From contig NZ_CP006644.1 of NCBI RefSeq assembly GCF_000512205.2, positions 3,652,520 to 3,716,519 of the forward strand: a stretch of DNA of 64,000 nucleotides. The letters are read 5' to 3'. Under the pieces are notes generated by a model. It had not been told where the DNA came from. It worked only from the letters and a program-made list of their open reading frames with translations, and did not search any database. Numbering within the stretch: position 1 is the stretch's first letter; the number at the start of each line of letters is the position of its first letter. This document shows positions 15,992 to 24,361 of the stretch, one piece after another. The position numbers and the translations under genes are program-made. This DNA comes from Sphingomonas sanxanigenens DSM 19645 = NX02. Its GTDB lineage: Bacteria > Pseudomonadota > Alphaproteobacteria > Sphingomonadales > Sphingomonadaceae.

Positions 15992-16870
15992 TCATCCCCC
16001 TCCGCACGTCACTCCATAGCCCGAAACCTCGGGCATCGCCGCATCCCCCACCGTCGTGACCGACAATCTTCCCGCCGCCCCGCGATAGGCGAAGCCGCAA
16101 TAGCCGAAGCCTGTGCCGGAACAGTCCTCCGCCTCGATCACGCCGTGGCGGATGAGGTCCGCAGCGCGCGGGTCGGTCGGCACCATGTCGGCGCGCACCG
16201 GCGTCCAGCCCGCCCTGCCCAGCGCCGCGCGCGCCTTGTCGATCGGCATGCCATAGATATTGGGCACCGCACCCTTCCCCCGGCACACCCTTTCCTCGGG
16301 CGCCGGCGCGGTCACCGTCGCCCCGCCGTTCGCGCCCACCGCGAGGTCGGCGACCGGCTGCGAAAGGAAGTCGCCGTTCCAGATGCGCAGGGCGCCGCCC
16401 TCGACGGGCTCGGCATGGCCGACGGCCGCCGTGTTGCCGTCGGCGCCGTGGACGATCGCACGCAGCGTCGTGCCTTCGAACAGCGCGATATTGCCCGCGT
16501 CCAGCAGGCAGGATCCGCTGGTGCCCTGTTCCACCCGGCCGACGAAGCTGACCGCCTGGTAACGGCCGATCGACTGTTCGGCGGTGACCTTCCAGCCCTT
16601 GTTCGCGACCATCCGGCCGGCGGCGCTGCGCGGCGCCTGCAACAGATGGCTGCAATCGCCCTCGCCCGCATCCGCCGGCGCCCGCGGCAGCACCGCCAGC
16701 GGCGCGATGCGCACGGCGGCGACGCTGGAGGTGAAGGCCGCCGCCGCGCCGCCGCCACCCTGCACCGCATTGCCGCCACCCGCGGTACGATTGCCCTGCG
16801 CCGCGACGCCGCCGGCAACGGTGCCGCCCAGCAGCAGCAAGGCGATGGCGGATAGACTTGGCTTCAACAT
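15992..16870 (-). CDS. Exported hypothetical protein with PASTA-like segment
   Basis: 292 residues with a signal peptide (1-24, ending VAAQ), a Gly-rich stretch, and eight or so cysteines suggesting periplasmic disulfides (GDCSH, GSCLL, RVCRG, EDCSG, GYCGF, VTCGG). Around residue 205, VPNIYGMPIDKARAALGRAG looks like a PASTA-type motif. No enzymatic motif is seen. It is convergent with rtcR and not obviously linked to it. Function unknown. Confidence 0.7.
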   Translation of the reverse strand: MLKPSLSAIALLLLGGTVAGGVAAQGNRTAGGGNAVQGGGGAAAAFTSSVAAVRIAPLAVLPRAPADAGEGDCSHLLQAPRSAAGRMVANKGWKVTAEQSIGRYQAVSFVGRVEQGTSGSCLLDAGNIALFEGTTLRAIVHGADGNTAAVGHAEPVEGGALRIWNGDFLSQPVADLAVGANGGATVTAPAPEERVCRGKGAVPNIYGMPIDKARAALGRAGWTPVRADMVPTDPRAADLIRHGVIEAEDCSGTGFGYCGFAYRGAAGRLSVTTVGDAAMPEVSGYGVTCGGG

Positions 16871-17074
16871 ACAAACGCTCCTCGAACGACCCGTGTTGGC
16901 GCCCCCATGTCATTGATTCCCCGTTGGAAACGTGATCGGGATCACGATCCGGCGGCGATCGCGACGAGTTGAGCGCGCGCCCCACCCCCGCCGATTTGCT
17001 CCGATCCGGAGGAGATCGCGCTGGTGCCCCCGGGCGACCCGGAACATCTCAGGAACGCAATTCAGGAGGCAAGG

Positions 17075-17692
17075 ATGACGGGTTTGGAAAAAGGCGGAGC
17101 GTTCGCGCTGGCATGTGCCCTGATAGTTTCGATCGCCGGCTGCGCCGCGGCACCCGCAAGGCCGGCCGGCGCGCCCTTCCCGCCGGATGTCGAGTCGGAT
17201 GCCGAGCGTCTCGTCAAGGACACGCCGGCGCTTGTCGCCCCGCCGCTTTGGCCGGATGAGGCCGCAGCCGGTTACAGGCGCCGCATCCGCCTGCTGCTGC
17301 TCGGCACCATCGGGCCGGAGCGGCTCTCGATCGAGTTCGCGGAACGGACATCGGGCCGGATCGAGGGGCATGTCGTCCGCGCCCGTCGATCGAGAGGGAA
17401 AGGCAGGATGCCATGGCGCATCATCATCGATGAACGGTTCGAGGTCAGCCGGCGGGAAATGGCGCAACTGGACGCGTTGATCGCAAAATCGAACCTGTGG
17501 GAATTCCACCCCGAGTTCTGGACCAGCGAGGATATCTGCGTGGACGGCGAGATCATGGTCCTCGAACGGCGCACGCCCGCGGCATACAGCTATTCCGAGG
17601 GCAACACCTATTGCACGACGCCCGACAAGGTGAATGCCGTGTGGCTCAAGATGATCGAGATCGCCGGCGGGGATCGCCTGCTGGGCCGGTAG
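17075..17692 (+). CDS. Hypothetical lipoprotein (paralogue of the gene at 18675)
   Basis: 205 residues. The signal sequence carries a lipobox SIAGC near residue 23, predicting a lipid-anchored envelope protein. The ATG at 17075 has AGGAGG five bases upstream; an in-frame ATG at 17024 gives no signal peptide at the N terminus. Aligned features shared with the 18675 product include RLSIEFAERT/RLSIRIEEP, SNLWEF/SELWTY, the Cys-containing DICVDGEIMVLERR/YMCIHGVDLLFERR, and the end MIEIAGG/AMEMAGG. The two are duplicates. No known domain is recognised. Confidence 0.75.
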   Translation: MTGLEKGGAFALACALIVSIAGCAAAPARPAGAPFPPDVESDAERLVKDTPALVAPPLWPDEAAAGYRRRIRLLLLGTIGPERLSIEFAERTSGRIEGHVVRARRSRGKGRMPWRIIIDERFEVSRREMAQLDALIAKSNLWEFHPEFWTSEDICVDGEIMVLERRTPAAYSYSEGNTYCTTPDKVNAVWLKMIEIAGGDRLLGR

Positions 17693-17816
17693 CAGGCCGG
17701 CGCGAGGCCGAGATGCGACAGCCAGAGCGACGCCGCCATCGCGTTGATGAAAGGGCATCGACCTGCGGCGGGGCGTTGCGCATGATGGCGCGATGCATCG
17801 ACGGGAGGGCAGCGGC

Positions 17817-18329
17817 ATGACCATCAAGGCGATCGAGGGCGCGGCCATCCTGGCGGCCCTCGCTTTCACCCCCGCGGCCACGCCGCTGGCGGCGCAGGCG
17901 CAGACCAATGCCGTCGCCCATCGTTGGGAGAGCTATGCCAACGCCCGCTATGGCTATGCGATCTGCTACCCCGCCGACCTGCTGGTCCCCGAGCCGGAGG
18001 CCGACAATGGCGACGGCCGCGCGTTCCAGGGCAAGGACGGCGCCAGCCTGCGCGTCTTCGGCCATTACAACGCCGCCGAACAGACGATGGCCGAGGCGAT
18101 GGCCGGCGACGCCTTGGGCCTCGCCCATGACGGCGCCGTGATCAGTTACCGCGCCAGCCGGCCCGGCTGGTATGTGCTGTCGGGCAGGATCGGCGACACC
18201 ATCGTCTACCGCCGCACCATCGCCGCCGGCGACCGCCGCATGACCTTCGTGCTGCGCTACCCCGCCAGCCAGGCGGCGCTGTGGAACCCGATCACCGCCC
18301 GCCTCGGCCGCTGCTTCGCGGCGGGATAA
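17817..18329 (+). CDS. Exported hypothetical protein
   Basis: 170 residues: a signal peptide (about 1-27, ending AAQAQ) and a mature part opening WESYANARYGYAICYPADLL. That motif is common in small secreted proteins that carry a beta-rich domain (typical of PsbP-like or user-unknown exported families). The ATG at 17817 has GGGAGGG seven bases upstream; an earlier in-frame ATG at 17793 lacks one. It lies between the two paralogous lipoprotein genes. Function unknown. Confidence 0.7.
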   Translation: MTIKAIEGAAILAALAFTPAATPLAAQAQTNAVAHRWESYANARYGYAICYPADLLVPEPEADNGDGRAFQGKDGASLRVFGHYNAAEQTMAEAMAGDALGLAHDGAVISYRASRPGWYVLSGRIGDTIVYRRTIAAGDRRMTFVLRYPASQAALWNPITARLGRCFAAG

Positions 18330-18399
18330 AGCGGTGAGCCTTATACAAGACCCGTCCGCCCTGAGGAGCGGCTGAGCCCCTCGTCTTCGCTCGGGATAA

Positions 18400-18540
18400 A
18401 CTTGCCCTACGGGCAAGTCGAAGACGCGTATCGAAGGGTCAAGCTCGGAGCAGGTCCTTCGATACGGGCCCCTTCGACGCCGCCTGCGGCGTCGCTCAGG
18501 ACAGGCTTCCCCAGGCTCAGTCCCTGCTCAGGACGAACGG
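18400..18540. repeat. Cluster of inverted repeats in a 345-base gene-free stretch
   Basis: The 18330-18674 gap holds no convincing gene. It has three nested palindromes: ACTTGCCC-TAC-GGGCAAGT (18400-18418), CGTATCGAAGG (18427-18437) with CCTTCGATACG (18456-18466), and GACGCCGC-CT-GCGGCGTC (18476-18493). A GCTCAGGAC repeat follows. Sequences of this type (TCCTGAGC, CGAAGGGGC) recur between genes in sphingomonads, so a dispersed extragenic element is the likely explanation. Confidence 0.55.
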
Positions 18541-18674
18541 TTCGGACCAATCGCTCGCTGCTCCAGCCCTCACGCGCGCAACCTCCTCCGATACGGAGCG
18601 GATTGCGATGGTGTCGTTCGATGCCGACCGGCAAATGCCTGTGCAGGTTGAGAATATCGGGCAGAGGACGAAGC

Positions 18675-19313
18675 GTGGCACGGGTGATCAAGCGTTTTGC
18701 AGGCGGACACCACAAGCCGCGCCGCATCCGGAGGGAATTGGCCGCGATCCTGCTGCCGCTGTGGCTCGCCGGCTGCGCAACGCTGTCCCCGCCCCTGCTG
18801 GGCGGCCGCGCATCGCGCGATTACGAACGGACACTGTCCGACTTCGGTGAACCCATGATTTGGCGGAAGGCCGACGGCAAAGGCTTCAAGCGCAGACTAC
18901 GCTTCATCATCATGCCCCAGCTTCTGAAGATCAGGCTCTCCATCCGCATCGAAGAGCCGATCAGGGGCAAGCCCTATGGCGAACTCGTCGTGCTCCGCCG
19001 GATGGGAGAAAGCCACTTCTACTGGTCGCTCGACGAGCGCCGCCGGTTCCGGATCAGCCCCGACGATCTCGAGGAACTGAACGACCTGATGGTCGCGTCC
19101 GAACTCTGGACCTACGAACGGCAGACATGGCGCGATCCTGCGGATGAGGATGACTATATGTGCATCCACGGCGTGGACCTTCTCTTCGAACGCCGCCTCG
19201 ACGACACATACTATACGGCAAGCGGCAACGGCTCCTGCGAAGTCCCTGGCGAAGTCCGCGCCGTGCTCTACAAGGCCATGGAGATGGCGGGCGGGCCGGC
19301 GTTTCATTTCTAG
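18675..19313 (+). CDS. Hypothetical lipoprotein (paralogue of the gene at 17075)
   Basis: About 212 residues from a GTG start. A basic N-terminus (RVIKRFAGGHHKPRR) leads into a hydrophobic segment with lipobox LAGC. The GTG at 18675 has GAGGACG about seven bases upstream; a second in-frame GTG follows at 18684, so the start is approximate. It shares the Cys-containing core and the C-terminal AMEMAGG with its paralogue. The stop TAG is made of the TA target duplication plus the first G of the adjacent IS; the uninterrupted site also reads TAG, so the protein is unchanged. Confidence 0.7.
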   Translation: MARVIKRFAGGHHKPRRIRRELAAILLPLWLAGCATLSPPLLGGRASRDYERTLSDFGEPMIWRKADGKGFKRRLRFIIMPQLLKIRLSIRIEEPIRGKPYGELVVLRRMGESHFYWSLDERRRFRISPDDLEELNDLMVASELWTYERQTWRDPADEDDYMCIHGVDLLFERRLDDTYYTASGNGSCEVPGEVRAVLYKAMEMAGGPAFHF

Positions 19314-20231
19314 AGGCTGTTATGGACTTATGAGTCCGAAAGGATTCGAAGGCTTAGATGGAGATTGTCCGCAAGCCCTATCCGTCTGATGTTTGCGATG
19401 AAGAATGGTCGCTGGTCGTACCGTATCTAACGCTCCAGCGTGAGAACGCGGGGCAGCGCGAACACAGCCTGCGCGAAGTGTTCAACGGCCTGCGCTATAT
19501 CGTGAAGACAGGAGCGCTGTGGCGCTGGATGCCGAACGACCTGCCGCCCTGGGCGGCGGTGTATCAACAGACGCAACGCTGGCTGGCGGTGGGCTGTTTC
19601 GAGGCGCTGATGGATGATCTGCGTGCCGTCCTGCGCCTAGCTGCGGGACGAGTTGCCGAACCCAGCGCCGCGATCATCGACAGCCGGACGCTGCGCTCCA
19701 CGCCCGAGAGCGGCGAGCGGGCCGGCTATGATGGAGGCAAGCGCAAGAAGGGGTCGAAACTCCACATGGCGGTCGACACGCTGGGGCATCTGCTCGCGCT
19801 GCATGTGACGCCGGCCAGCGCAGAGGACCGCGGCGAGATCGAACGGCTCGCGCGCACCGTGCAGGCCGTCACCGGCGACAACGTCGATATCGCCTATGTG
19901 GATCAGGGCTATACCGGCGTGCGCGCTGCCAATGCCGCGGCCGCCCACGGCATCACGCTGGAAGTCATCAAGCTGCCCGAGGCAAAACGGGGCTTCGTTC
20001 TTCTGCCGCGCCGCTGGGCGGAGCCTGCCAAGAAGGTTCCGACGATGCAAAGCATCGTTGGGAGGCAGGCGGAGGGCGTCGAGCGATCATTCGCCTGGGC
20101 AACCCGTTTCCGCCGCCTCGTGAAAGACTATGAACGATACGCGCACACCTTCGCGGGACTGCACGTCGTCGCTTTCGCATGCATCATGATGAAGCAAGCC
20201 GCTGTCATCTCCGCTGGTTCATAACAGCCTC
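19313..20231 (+). mobile_element. IS5-family insertion sequence, 919 bp, intact
   Basis: Terminal inverted repeats GAGGCTGTTATG (19313-19324) and CATAACAGCCTC (20220-20231) are perfect over 12 bases. A TA dinucleotide is duplicated on both sides (19311-19312 and 20232-20233), within the target CTAG. One transposase gene fills the element. It is inserted precisely at the stop codon of the lipoprotein gene, between that gene and its probable terminator. Confidence 0.9.
19358..20224 (+). CDS. IS5-family transposase (single reading frame)
   Basis: A 288-residue DDE transposase. The N-terminal DUF4096-like region has FNGLRYIVKTGALWRWMP. The catalytic core has IIDSRTLRS (first Asp), VDTLGHLLALHVTPASAEDR, IAYVDQGYTG (second Asp) and VERSFAWATRFRRLVKDYE, with the Glu in the R-x3-E-like C-terminal motif. 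The frame is uninterrupted, unlike the second IS in this window, so the element is probably active or recently so. Its stop codon lies just inside the right repeat. Confidence 0.92.
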   Translation: MEIVRKPYPSDVCDEEWSLVVPYLTLQRENAGQREHSLREVFNGLRYIVKTGALWRWMPNDLPPWAAVYQQTQRWLAVGCFEALMDDLRAVLRLAAGRVAEPSAAIIDSRTLRSTPESGERAGYDGGKRKKGSKLHMAVDTLGHLLALHVTPASAEDRGEIERLARTVQAVTGDNVDIAYVDQGYTGVRAANAAAAHGITLEVIKLPEAKRGFVLLPRRWAEPAKKVPTMQSIVGRQAEGVERSFAWATRFRRLVKDYERYAHTFAGLHVVAFACIMMKQAAVISAGS

Positions 20232-20240
20232 TAGGCAAAC

Positions 20241-20276
20241 GGCTGGCCGCATAGCCTGGCCGGCTTCCGATTTTTT
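20241..20276 (+). terminator. Probable terminator of the lipoprotein gene, displaced by the IS
   Basis: GGCTGGCC (20241-20248) pairs with GGCCGGCT (20258-20265), with two G-U pairs. Five bases later six T follow (20271-20276). The gap before the T-run makes it a moderate candidate. It would have followed the lipoprotein stop codon directly before IS insertion. Confidence 0.4.
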
Positions 20277-20308
20277 AGCCATAAGAGGCGCGAAGGCTGG
20301 CGCGACAC

Positions 20309-20336
20309 GGTGTTACAACCGCTCGGTTGTGACACC
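20309..20336. repeat. 28-bp hairpin-forming palindrome, left copy flanking the ATPase module
   Basis: GGTGTTACAACCG and CGGTTGTGACACC form a 13-base-pair stem with one G-U pair and a 2-base loop. A second 28-base sequence at 24505-24532, on the other side of the accessory module, is identical at 20 of 28 aligned positions without gaps and is also palindromic. They could be module boundaries, terminators or protein-binding sites. Confidence 0.35.
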
Positions 20337-20498
20337 CTCGACTGATGCGAAGTCCGCGAGTATCAAGCAAGCCGTGTATCCCGGTTACCACGCTTGATCG
20401 CCGCAAGCGGCTTGCAGGAGCATCCGCTTTTGCGACACTCTTCATCGGTCGTTTGTTGCCCGGATTGCGCAGAGACGTTGTTCTGAAGAGGTAGTGAA

Positions 20499-22229
20499 AT
20501 GCGCCTAACCTATCGCCTGAAGAACTTCAAAGCATTCAAAGATACGGGCGCTATGAATATAGCACCAATTACAGTCTTATGTGGAGCGAATAGTAGCGGC
20601 AAGAGCTCAGTATTAAAGTCTCTGTTGCTAATCAAGCAATCTTCTGTGGAACGTCGTTCCGGACTAGCCAAAGAGGTTCAGTCGCCTCCGCTCCTTCTCA
20701 ATGGCGAATGGACAAGACTCGGATCATATTCCGATATGGTTCACCTAAAAAATCGGAAGTCGAGTGTTGAGTTTAACTGGAGCGCCGTTGGAGATATTAG
20801 AGAAATAGACAAAGAGCTTGGCCCACGATTTAGACGGACCGGAGGGTATCGTGGTGACCGTGAAATCAGAGTACATATCTCTTCGACATTTGCGTCCGAC
20901 TCAGCGTTAAGTGAGGAGTTGGCGACTTACCTAGCCTCTACTCAGATGACGATTGGTGAGTTAGCGATCGGATTATCAGGCAGCAATTCCCAATCAATGA
21001 GATCAGGCATTTATCGGATTCGGATAAATGACGTATCAAAACTATTAAACAGATATGAAAGTAGCTTTAAGCGCTACACAATTTATGAGAATGTTGAGCT
21101 GGGGAAGCTACTCGTAAAATCAAGCCATTCAATAGAAACTGGCAACGTGCGAGTACGGCTAGCAGGACCATTTGTTTTAGACCTAGAACCAGTCTTTGAC
21201 GGCTCTTGGGAGCCGTTCCTAGCTCGACTACTCTCAATCGCTTTATCAGACAGGACGGGGAAGCGGGGCCCTGTGCCAAGCTGGTTTATCGATCTACAAG
21301 CGGCAGTTAAGGATTTCGGCGCTGCGCGTGATGATGACAATCTCAAGTCGAAGGCGGCACTATCTGCACGCGTAAATAAGGTTCTTAGCCTAGCTCGATA
21401 CCTTCTTTTGGATGTTCAAGCGGCATTTCTCCTTGGAAGGATTAGCGTATCTCCACTTTGGAGACAAATTCGGTATCTCGGTCCATTGCGCCATCAGCCG
21501 CAGCGATATTATCAATTTGATGATACCGGCGGCATTGACATTGGGGTCAGCGGAGAGTTTACTGTACAAGTCTTGGCTCTAGAAGCTGACAATGTGGTAT
21601 CCTCTAATCCGATAGCCTCTAACGCCGATGGCGAAGTGACCTTATTAAACCGTCAAGATTTTAGTTTAATAGACCTTACTAATTATTGGTTGGACCTGAT
21701 GGGTTTGCCATCTGTTACGCCGGCAACGCTTCGCCAATCTCTGTACGAGATGAAAGTCGGCAAGCTTGAGGTGGCGCTTCCAGACGTGGGGTTTGGGGTA
21801 AGTCAAGTTTTGCCTATAATAGTTGAGGCGCTTCGCGCCATGCCGGGTGAAACCGTTATTCTCGAGCAGCCCGAGATACACCTTCATCCGCGCGTACAGG
21901 CTGTCCTGGCGGACTTTCTAATAGCGCGTTCCAATGATGGCATCAGATTTATAGTAGAGACTCACAGCGACCATTTGGTAAAGCGCCTCGCAAGGCGGAT
22001 TGCAGAAGGGTCTATTTCCAAAATATCAGAGAGGATTGCTGTATTCTTTGTGGCAGGTGGCGCGGAGGAAGGCTCCGCACCTTCACAGATATTGATTAAC
22101 GAGTACGGCGAGATCCAGAACTGGCCGCCGGGCTTCTTTGACCAAAACGAGGATCTGTACTGGACAGCAGCCAGCCTCAGGCGAAGGCGCAGTCTTAAGA
22201 AAAAGCTGCGGGAGGTAGCGCCAGAGTGA
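20499..22229 (+). CDS. ABC/SMC-like AAA ATPase with DUF3696-type C-terminus, unknown (possibly defence) role
   Basis: 576 residues. Walker A GANSSGKSS is at about 29-37, preceded by the short beta hairpin YRLKNFKAFKDTG typical of RecF/SMC-like ATPases. A signature-like GFGVSQVLPI is near 430, Walker B with H-loop region VILEQPEIHLHPR near 454, and FIVETHSDHLVKRL near 483. The C-terminal INEYGEIQNWPPGFFDQ resembles the DUF3696 family of ATPases. Base composition is clearly lower in GC than neighbours, pointing to horizontal acquisition. It overlaps the next gene by 4 bases (ATGA), so the two proteins probably work together. No nuclease domain is visible. Similar ATPase pairs occur in anti-phage islands; that role is an inference. 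Confidence 0.85.
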   Translation: MRLTYRLKNFKAFKDTGAMNIAPITVLCGANSSGKSSVLKSLLLIKQSSVERRSGLAKEVQSPPLLLNGEWTRLGSYSDMVHLKNRKSSVEFNWSAVGDIREIDKELGPRFRRTGGYRGDREIRVHISSTFASDSALSEELATYLASTQMTIGELAIGLSGSNSQSMRSGIYRIRINDVSKLLNRYESSFKRYTIYENVELGKLLVKSSHSIETGNVRVRLAGPFVLDLEPVFDGSWEPFLARLLSIALSDRTGKRGPVPSWFIDLQAAVKDFGAARDDDNLKSKAALSARVNKVLSLARYLLLDVQAAFLLGRISVSPLWRQIRYLGPLRHQPQRYYQFDDTGGIDIGVSGEFTVQVLALEADNVVSSNPIASNADGEVTLLNRQDFSLIDLTNYWLDLMGLPSVTPATLRQSLYEMKVGKLEVALPDVGFGVSQVLPIIVEALRAMPGETVILEQPEIHLHPRVQAVLADFLIARSNDGIRFIVETHSDHLVKRLARRIAEGSISKISERIAVFFVAGGAEEGSAPSQILINEYGEIQNWPPGFFDQNEDLYWTAASLRRRRSLKKKLREVAPE

Positions 22230-23170
22230 GACCGTATTTGGACCCCAGCTTCTTCCTATTTTCGGACGCTGAATGGGTGAACATGAGCTTTGTCGACCGC
22301 TTCGCGGACGTTGTCGATTTTATGCTGAGGGTTCGTGAGAGAGAAAGTCAAATAAGCCTTATTGGCCATTCTCTGAGACTACATATGAGTGAAGATATTC
22401 TTGAACATATTCACACATCAAATCCTAGCTTAAATAAACCACCGCGCCCCCATTATTTTAATCAGTATAAAAGTATTGTACTACCTGAACTCATGAGACG
22501 GGCAACAATCTGTTCTGACGAATCGTGCCCGCCAATTGATACTTCTGTAGCTCAAGCAATCCCAACCGACGATCAATCCTTGACAGACCTATTGTTTGCC
22601 GATCATCTCAACATGTGCCTTTCCTGTTCAAAAAATGATAGCAAGTGTGTGCTGCGAGGCGCGCGGTGTTCTATAGCAAACGATAACCATGTATTCGAAT
22701 TCTCGGCTTACCTGAATGACGCGAGTATAGACGCGTTAATTGACCCCATAGAAGTTCTTCCCGTGGGTGACGAGGACAACCGACTGGCGAGGCTTGAGCA
22801 GGCTATTGCCTCCTTCGTTGCAGTTAGTGGGTTATCAGATGCTCAATGGCGAGGCAGAACAATCGCGAAGGTTGAGATTGGCGACGAGTTCTGGGCCACT
22901 TACCGTCAGGCGCAGTTCCACCTGAATCGGGTGTATGCGAAGCGTCTATGCAGCGTGCTCTCCCAAGTGGCAACTGGCTTAAACATTGACACAAATGCGC
23001 ATGGGATGACCCCGGAGAAATTCACTCACGGCGGCAAAGCGATTGGAAAGTGGAACGCCTACATCTTTAAAATGGGACCCAGCGCGCAAGACCAGAGATG
23101 CTCCAGACTATATTATGGCTTTAGCGGCGGATCGCTCGTTCTGTACCGATACGAGCCCGATGCTCACTAG
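22226..23170 (+). CDS. Unknown partner protein of the ATPase, with a cysteine cluster
   Basis: 314 residues, translationally coupled to the upstream ATPase. The N-terminus MRPYLDPSFFLFSDAEWVN has an acidic residue after a beta-like start, vaguely like PIN-type nucleases, but the full set of acidic residues is not evident. A cysteine group with pattern C-x2-C-x6-C-x6-C occurs near residues 130-148 and could bind zinc. No family is recognised. Low GC, like its partner. The stop TAG is formed by TSD bases TA and the first G of the following IS; before insertion it would have read TAA at the same place. Confidence 0.75.
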   Translation: MRPYLDPSFFLFSDAEWVNMSFVDRFADVVDFMLRVRERESQISLIGHSLRLHMSEDILEHIHTSNPSLNKPPRPHYFNQYKSIVLPELMRRATICSDESCPPIDTSVAQAIPTDDQSLTDLLFADHLNMCLSCSKNDSKCVLRGARCSIANDNHVFEFSAYLNDASIDALIDPIEVLPVGDEDNRLARLEQAIASFVAVSGLSDAQWRGRTIAKVEIGDEFWATYRQAQFHLNRVYAKRLCSVLSQVATGLNIDTNAHGMTPEKFTHGGKAIGKWNAYIFKMGPSAQDQRCSRLYYGFSGGSLVLYRYEPDAH

Positions 23171-23933
23171 GCCGTAGACTCATAAGTGCGAAGCCACAGT
23201 CGCATTGAAGCGAGCTGGACCATGGCAAGGAAGTTGGCGGCGAGCTTGTCGTAGCGGGTGGCAACGCGGCGGAAGTGCTTCAGCTTGGAGAAGAACCGCT
23301 CGATCAGGTTGCGCTCGCGATAGAGCCGCTTGCTGAAGCAGGGTTTCCACTTCCGGTTGGATTTCGCCGGGATGTTCGGCGTGGCTCCTTGCTCTTCGAT
23401 CAGTGCACGGATGCGGTCAGCGTCATAGGCCTTGTCGGCCAGCAGTATCGTATGCGGCCCAAGATGGTCGAGCAGCCTGTCCGCCACCTGCCCGTCATGC
23501 GTCTGTCCCGCCGTCAGGCCGAGCCGGATCGGGAGCCCTTGTGCGTCAACGACCGCGTGGATTTTGGTGGTGAGGCCGCCTCGGGAGCGACCGAGACAAT
23601 GATCTCGATCCCCCCTTTTGCCGTCGCGGCTTGCTGGTGGGCGCGAACGGAGGTGCTGTCGATCATCTGTATGTCGCCATCGTGCGCGGCGGCGATGGCA
23701 TCCATCATCCGATCCCATACTCCGGCCTTCCGCCATCGCACGAAGCGGTTGTAACAGGTGGTGCGCGGGCCATAGCGCTCGGGCAGGTCACGCCATGGAG
23801 CGCCGGAGCGCAGCACCCAGAAGATACCGTTCAACACCCGGCGATCATCGACGCGCGGCACACCTCGCGGCTTGTTGGGCAACAGCGGCTCGATCACGCG
23901 CCACTCGAAGTCAGTCAGGTCATATCGGCTCAT
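23167..23933 (-). CDS. IS5/IS427-type transposase in two frames joined by programmed frameshift
   Basis: The upstream frame (starting 23933, MSRYDLTDFEWRVIEPLLP) holds the DUF4096-like domain and the first catalytic Asp (MIDSTSVRAHQQ). The downstream frame (stop at 23167) holds GRSRGGLTTKIHAVVDAQG, LLADKAYDADRIR (second Asp) and NLIERFFSKLKHFRRVATRYDK (Glu). An A4G6 slippery run (23619-23610, minus strand) lies in the overlap, as expected for ribosomal frameshifting in this group. The final stop TAG is completed by the target duplication outside the element. The enzyme is probably functional. Confidence 0.88.
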
Positions 23934-24359
23934 GCTGGCGCTGAATCACATTGCGCAGCCCACTGAAAGCGGTTTTGCTAAACGACAAATTGGGGGTGCA
24001 TGTGTCGGAAAATCACTTTGACATCGTATTGGAAGAGCTGACGGACCGAGCTGTTGGCAGACTGCTCAAGACTGACACCTATGATGCCCCGGCATTTGAC
24101 GCCTTGGAGGACCATATCTGGCAAAAGGCTGAGGAGCTTCAGAGCGAGCCAGCAATCTCGAAGCAGCTCCTCCTCACCATTCGATCGGCTATCGGCGCCA
24201 TACGAAGCCGGGCAGAGTATCTCCCGGCCGTTCGAGAACAGCTTCACCGCGCGAACGACTTCGATGTACTGCTTGATCGGCTGATCGCGGGGGAACGGCG
24301 CGCCGACAGAATGCCAGGCATCCCTCGCATCATCTGACCGCCTTTATGGGTTCACGGCC
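23170..24359 (-). mobile_element. IS5-type element, 1190 bp, apparently carrying a passenger gene
   Basis: Left tip GGCCGTAGACTCATAA (23170-23185) and the reverse complement of the right tip, GGCCGTGAACCCATAA (24359-24344), match at 13 of 16 positions. TA is duplicated outside both ends (23168-23169 and 24360-24361). The transposase occupies the left two thirds. About 400 bases between the transposase start and the right tip hold a divergent reading frame, unusual for this IS group. The inverted repeats differ from those of the first IS, so the two do not form a composite transposon. Confidence 0.7.
24002..24337 (+). CDS. Hypothetical protein, possible passenger gene inside the IS5-type element
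   Basis: About 111 residues from a GTG at 24002, which has GGGGG five bases upstream; in-frame TTG codons at 23951 and 23990 are alternatives. The product (opening SENHFDIVLEELTD) is acidic, mostly helical and rich in Leu and Glu, with no known motif. It is divergent from the transposase, and ends 22 bases before the right tip of the element. It may regulate transposition or be an unrelated cargo. Coding status is moderately supported by the open frame and its codon pattern. Confidence 0.5.
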   Translation: MSENHFDIVLEELTDRAVGRLLKTDTYDAPAFDALEDHIWQKAEELQSEPAISKQLLLTIRSAIGAIRSRAEYLPAVREQLHRANDFDVLLDRLIAGERRADRMPGIPRII

Positions 24360-24361
24360 TA

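Noticed and set aside
20499-23170. Gabija or PARIS defence system
   Set aside because: The ATPase has no TOPRIM domain, and the partner is neither a UvrD-like helicase nor a recognisable DUF4435 protein.
19313-24359. Composite transposon made of the two IS elements around the ATPase module
   Set aside because: The two elements have different inverted repeats and transposases, so they cannot mobilise the segment together in the classical way.
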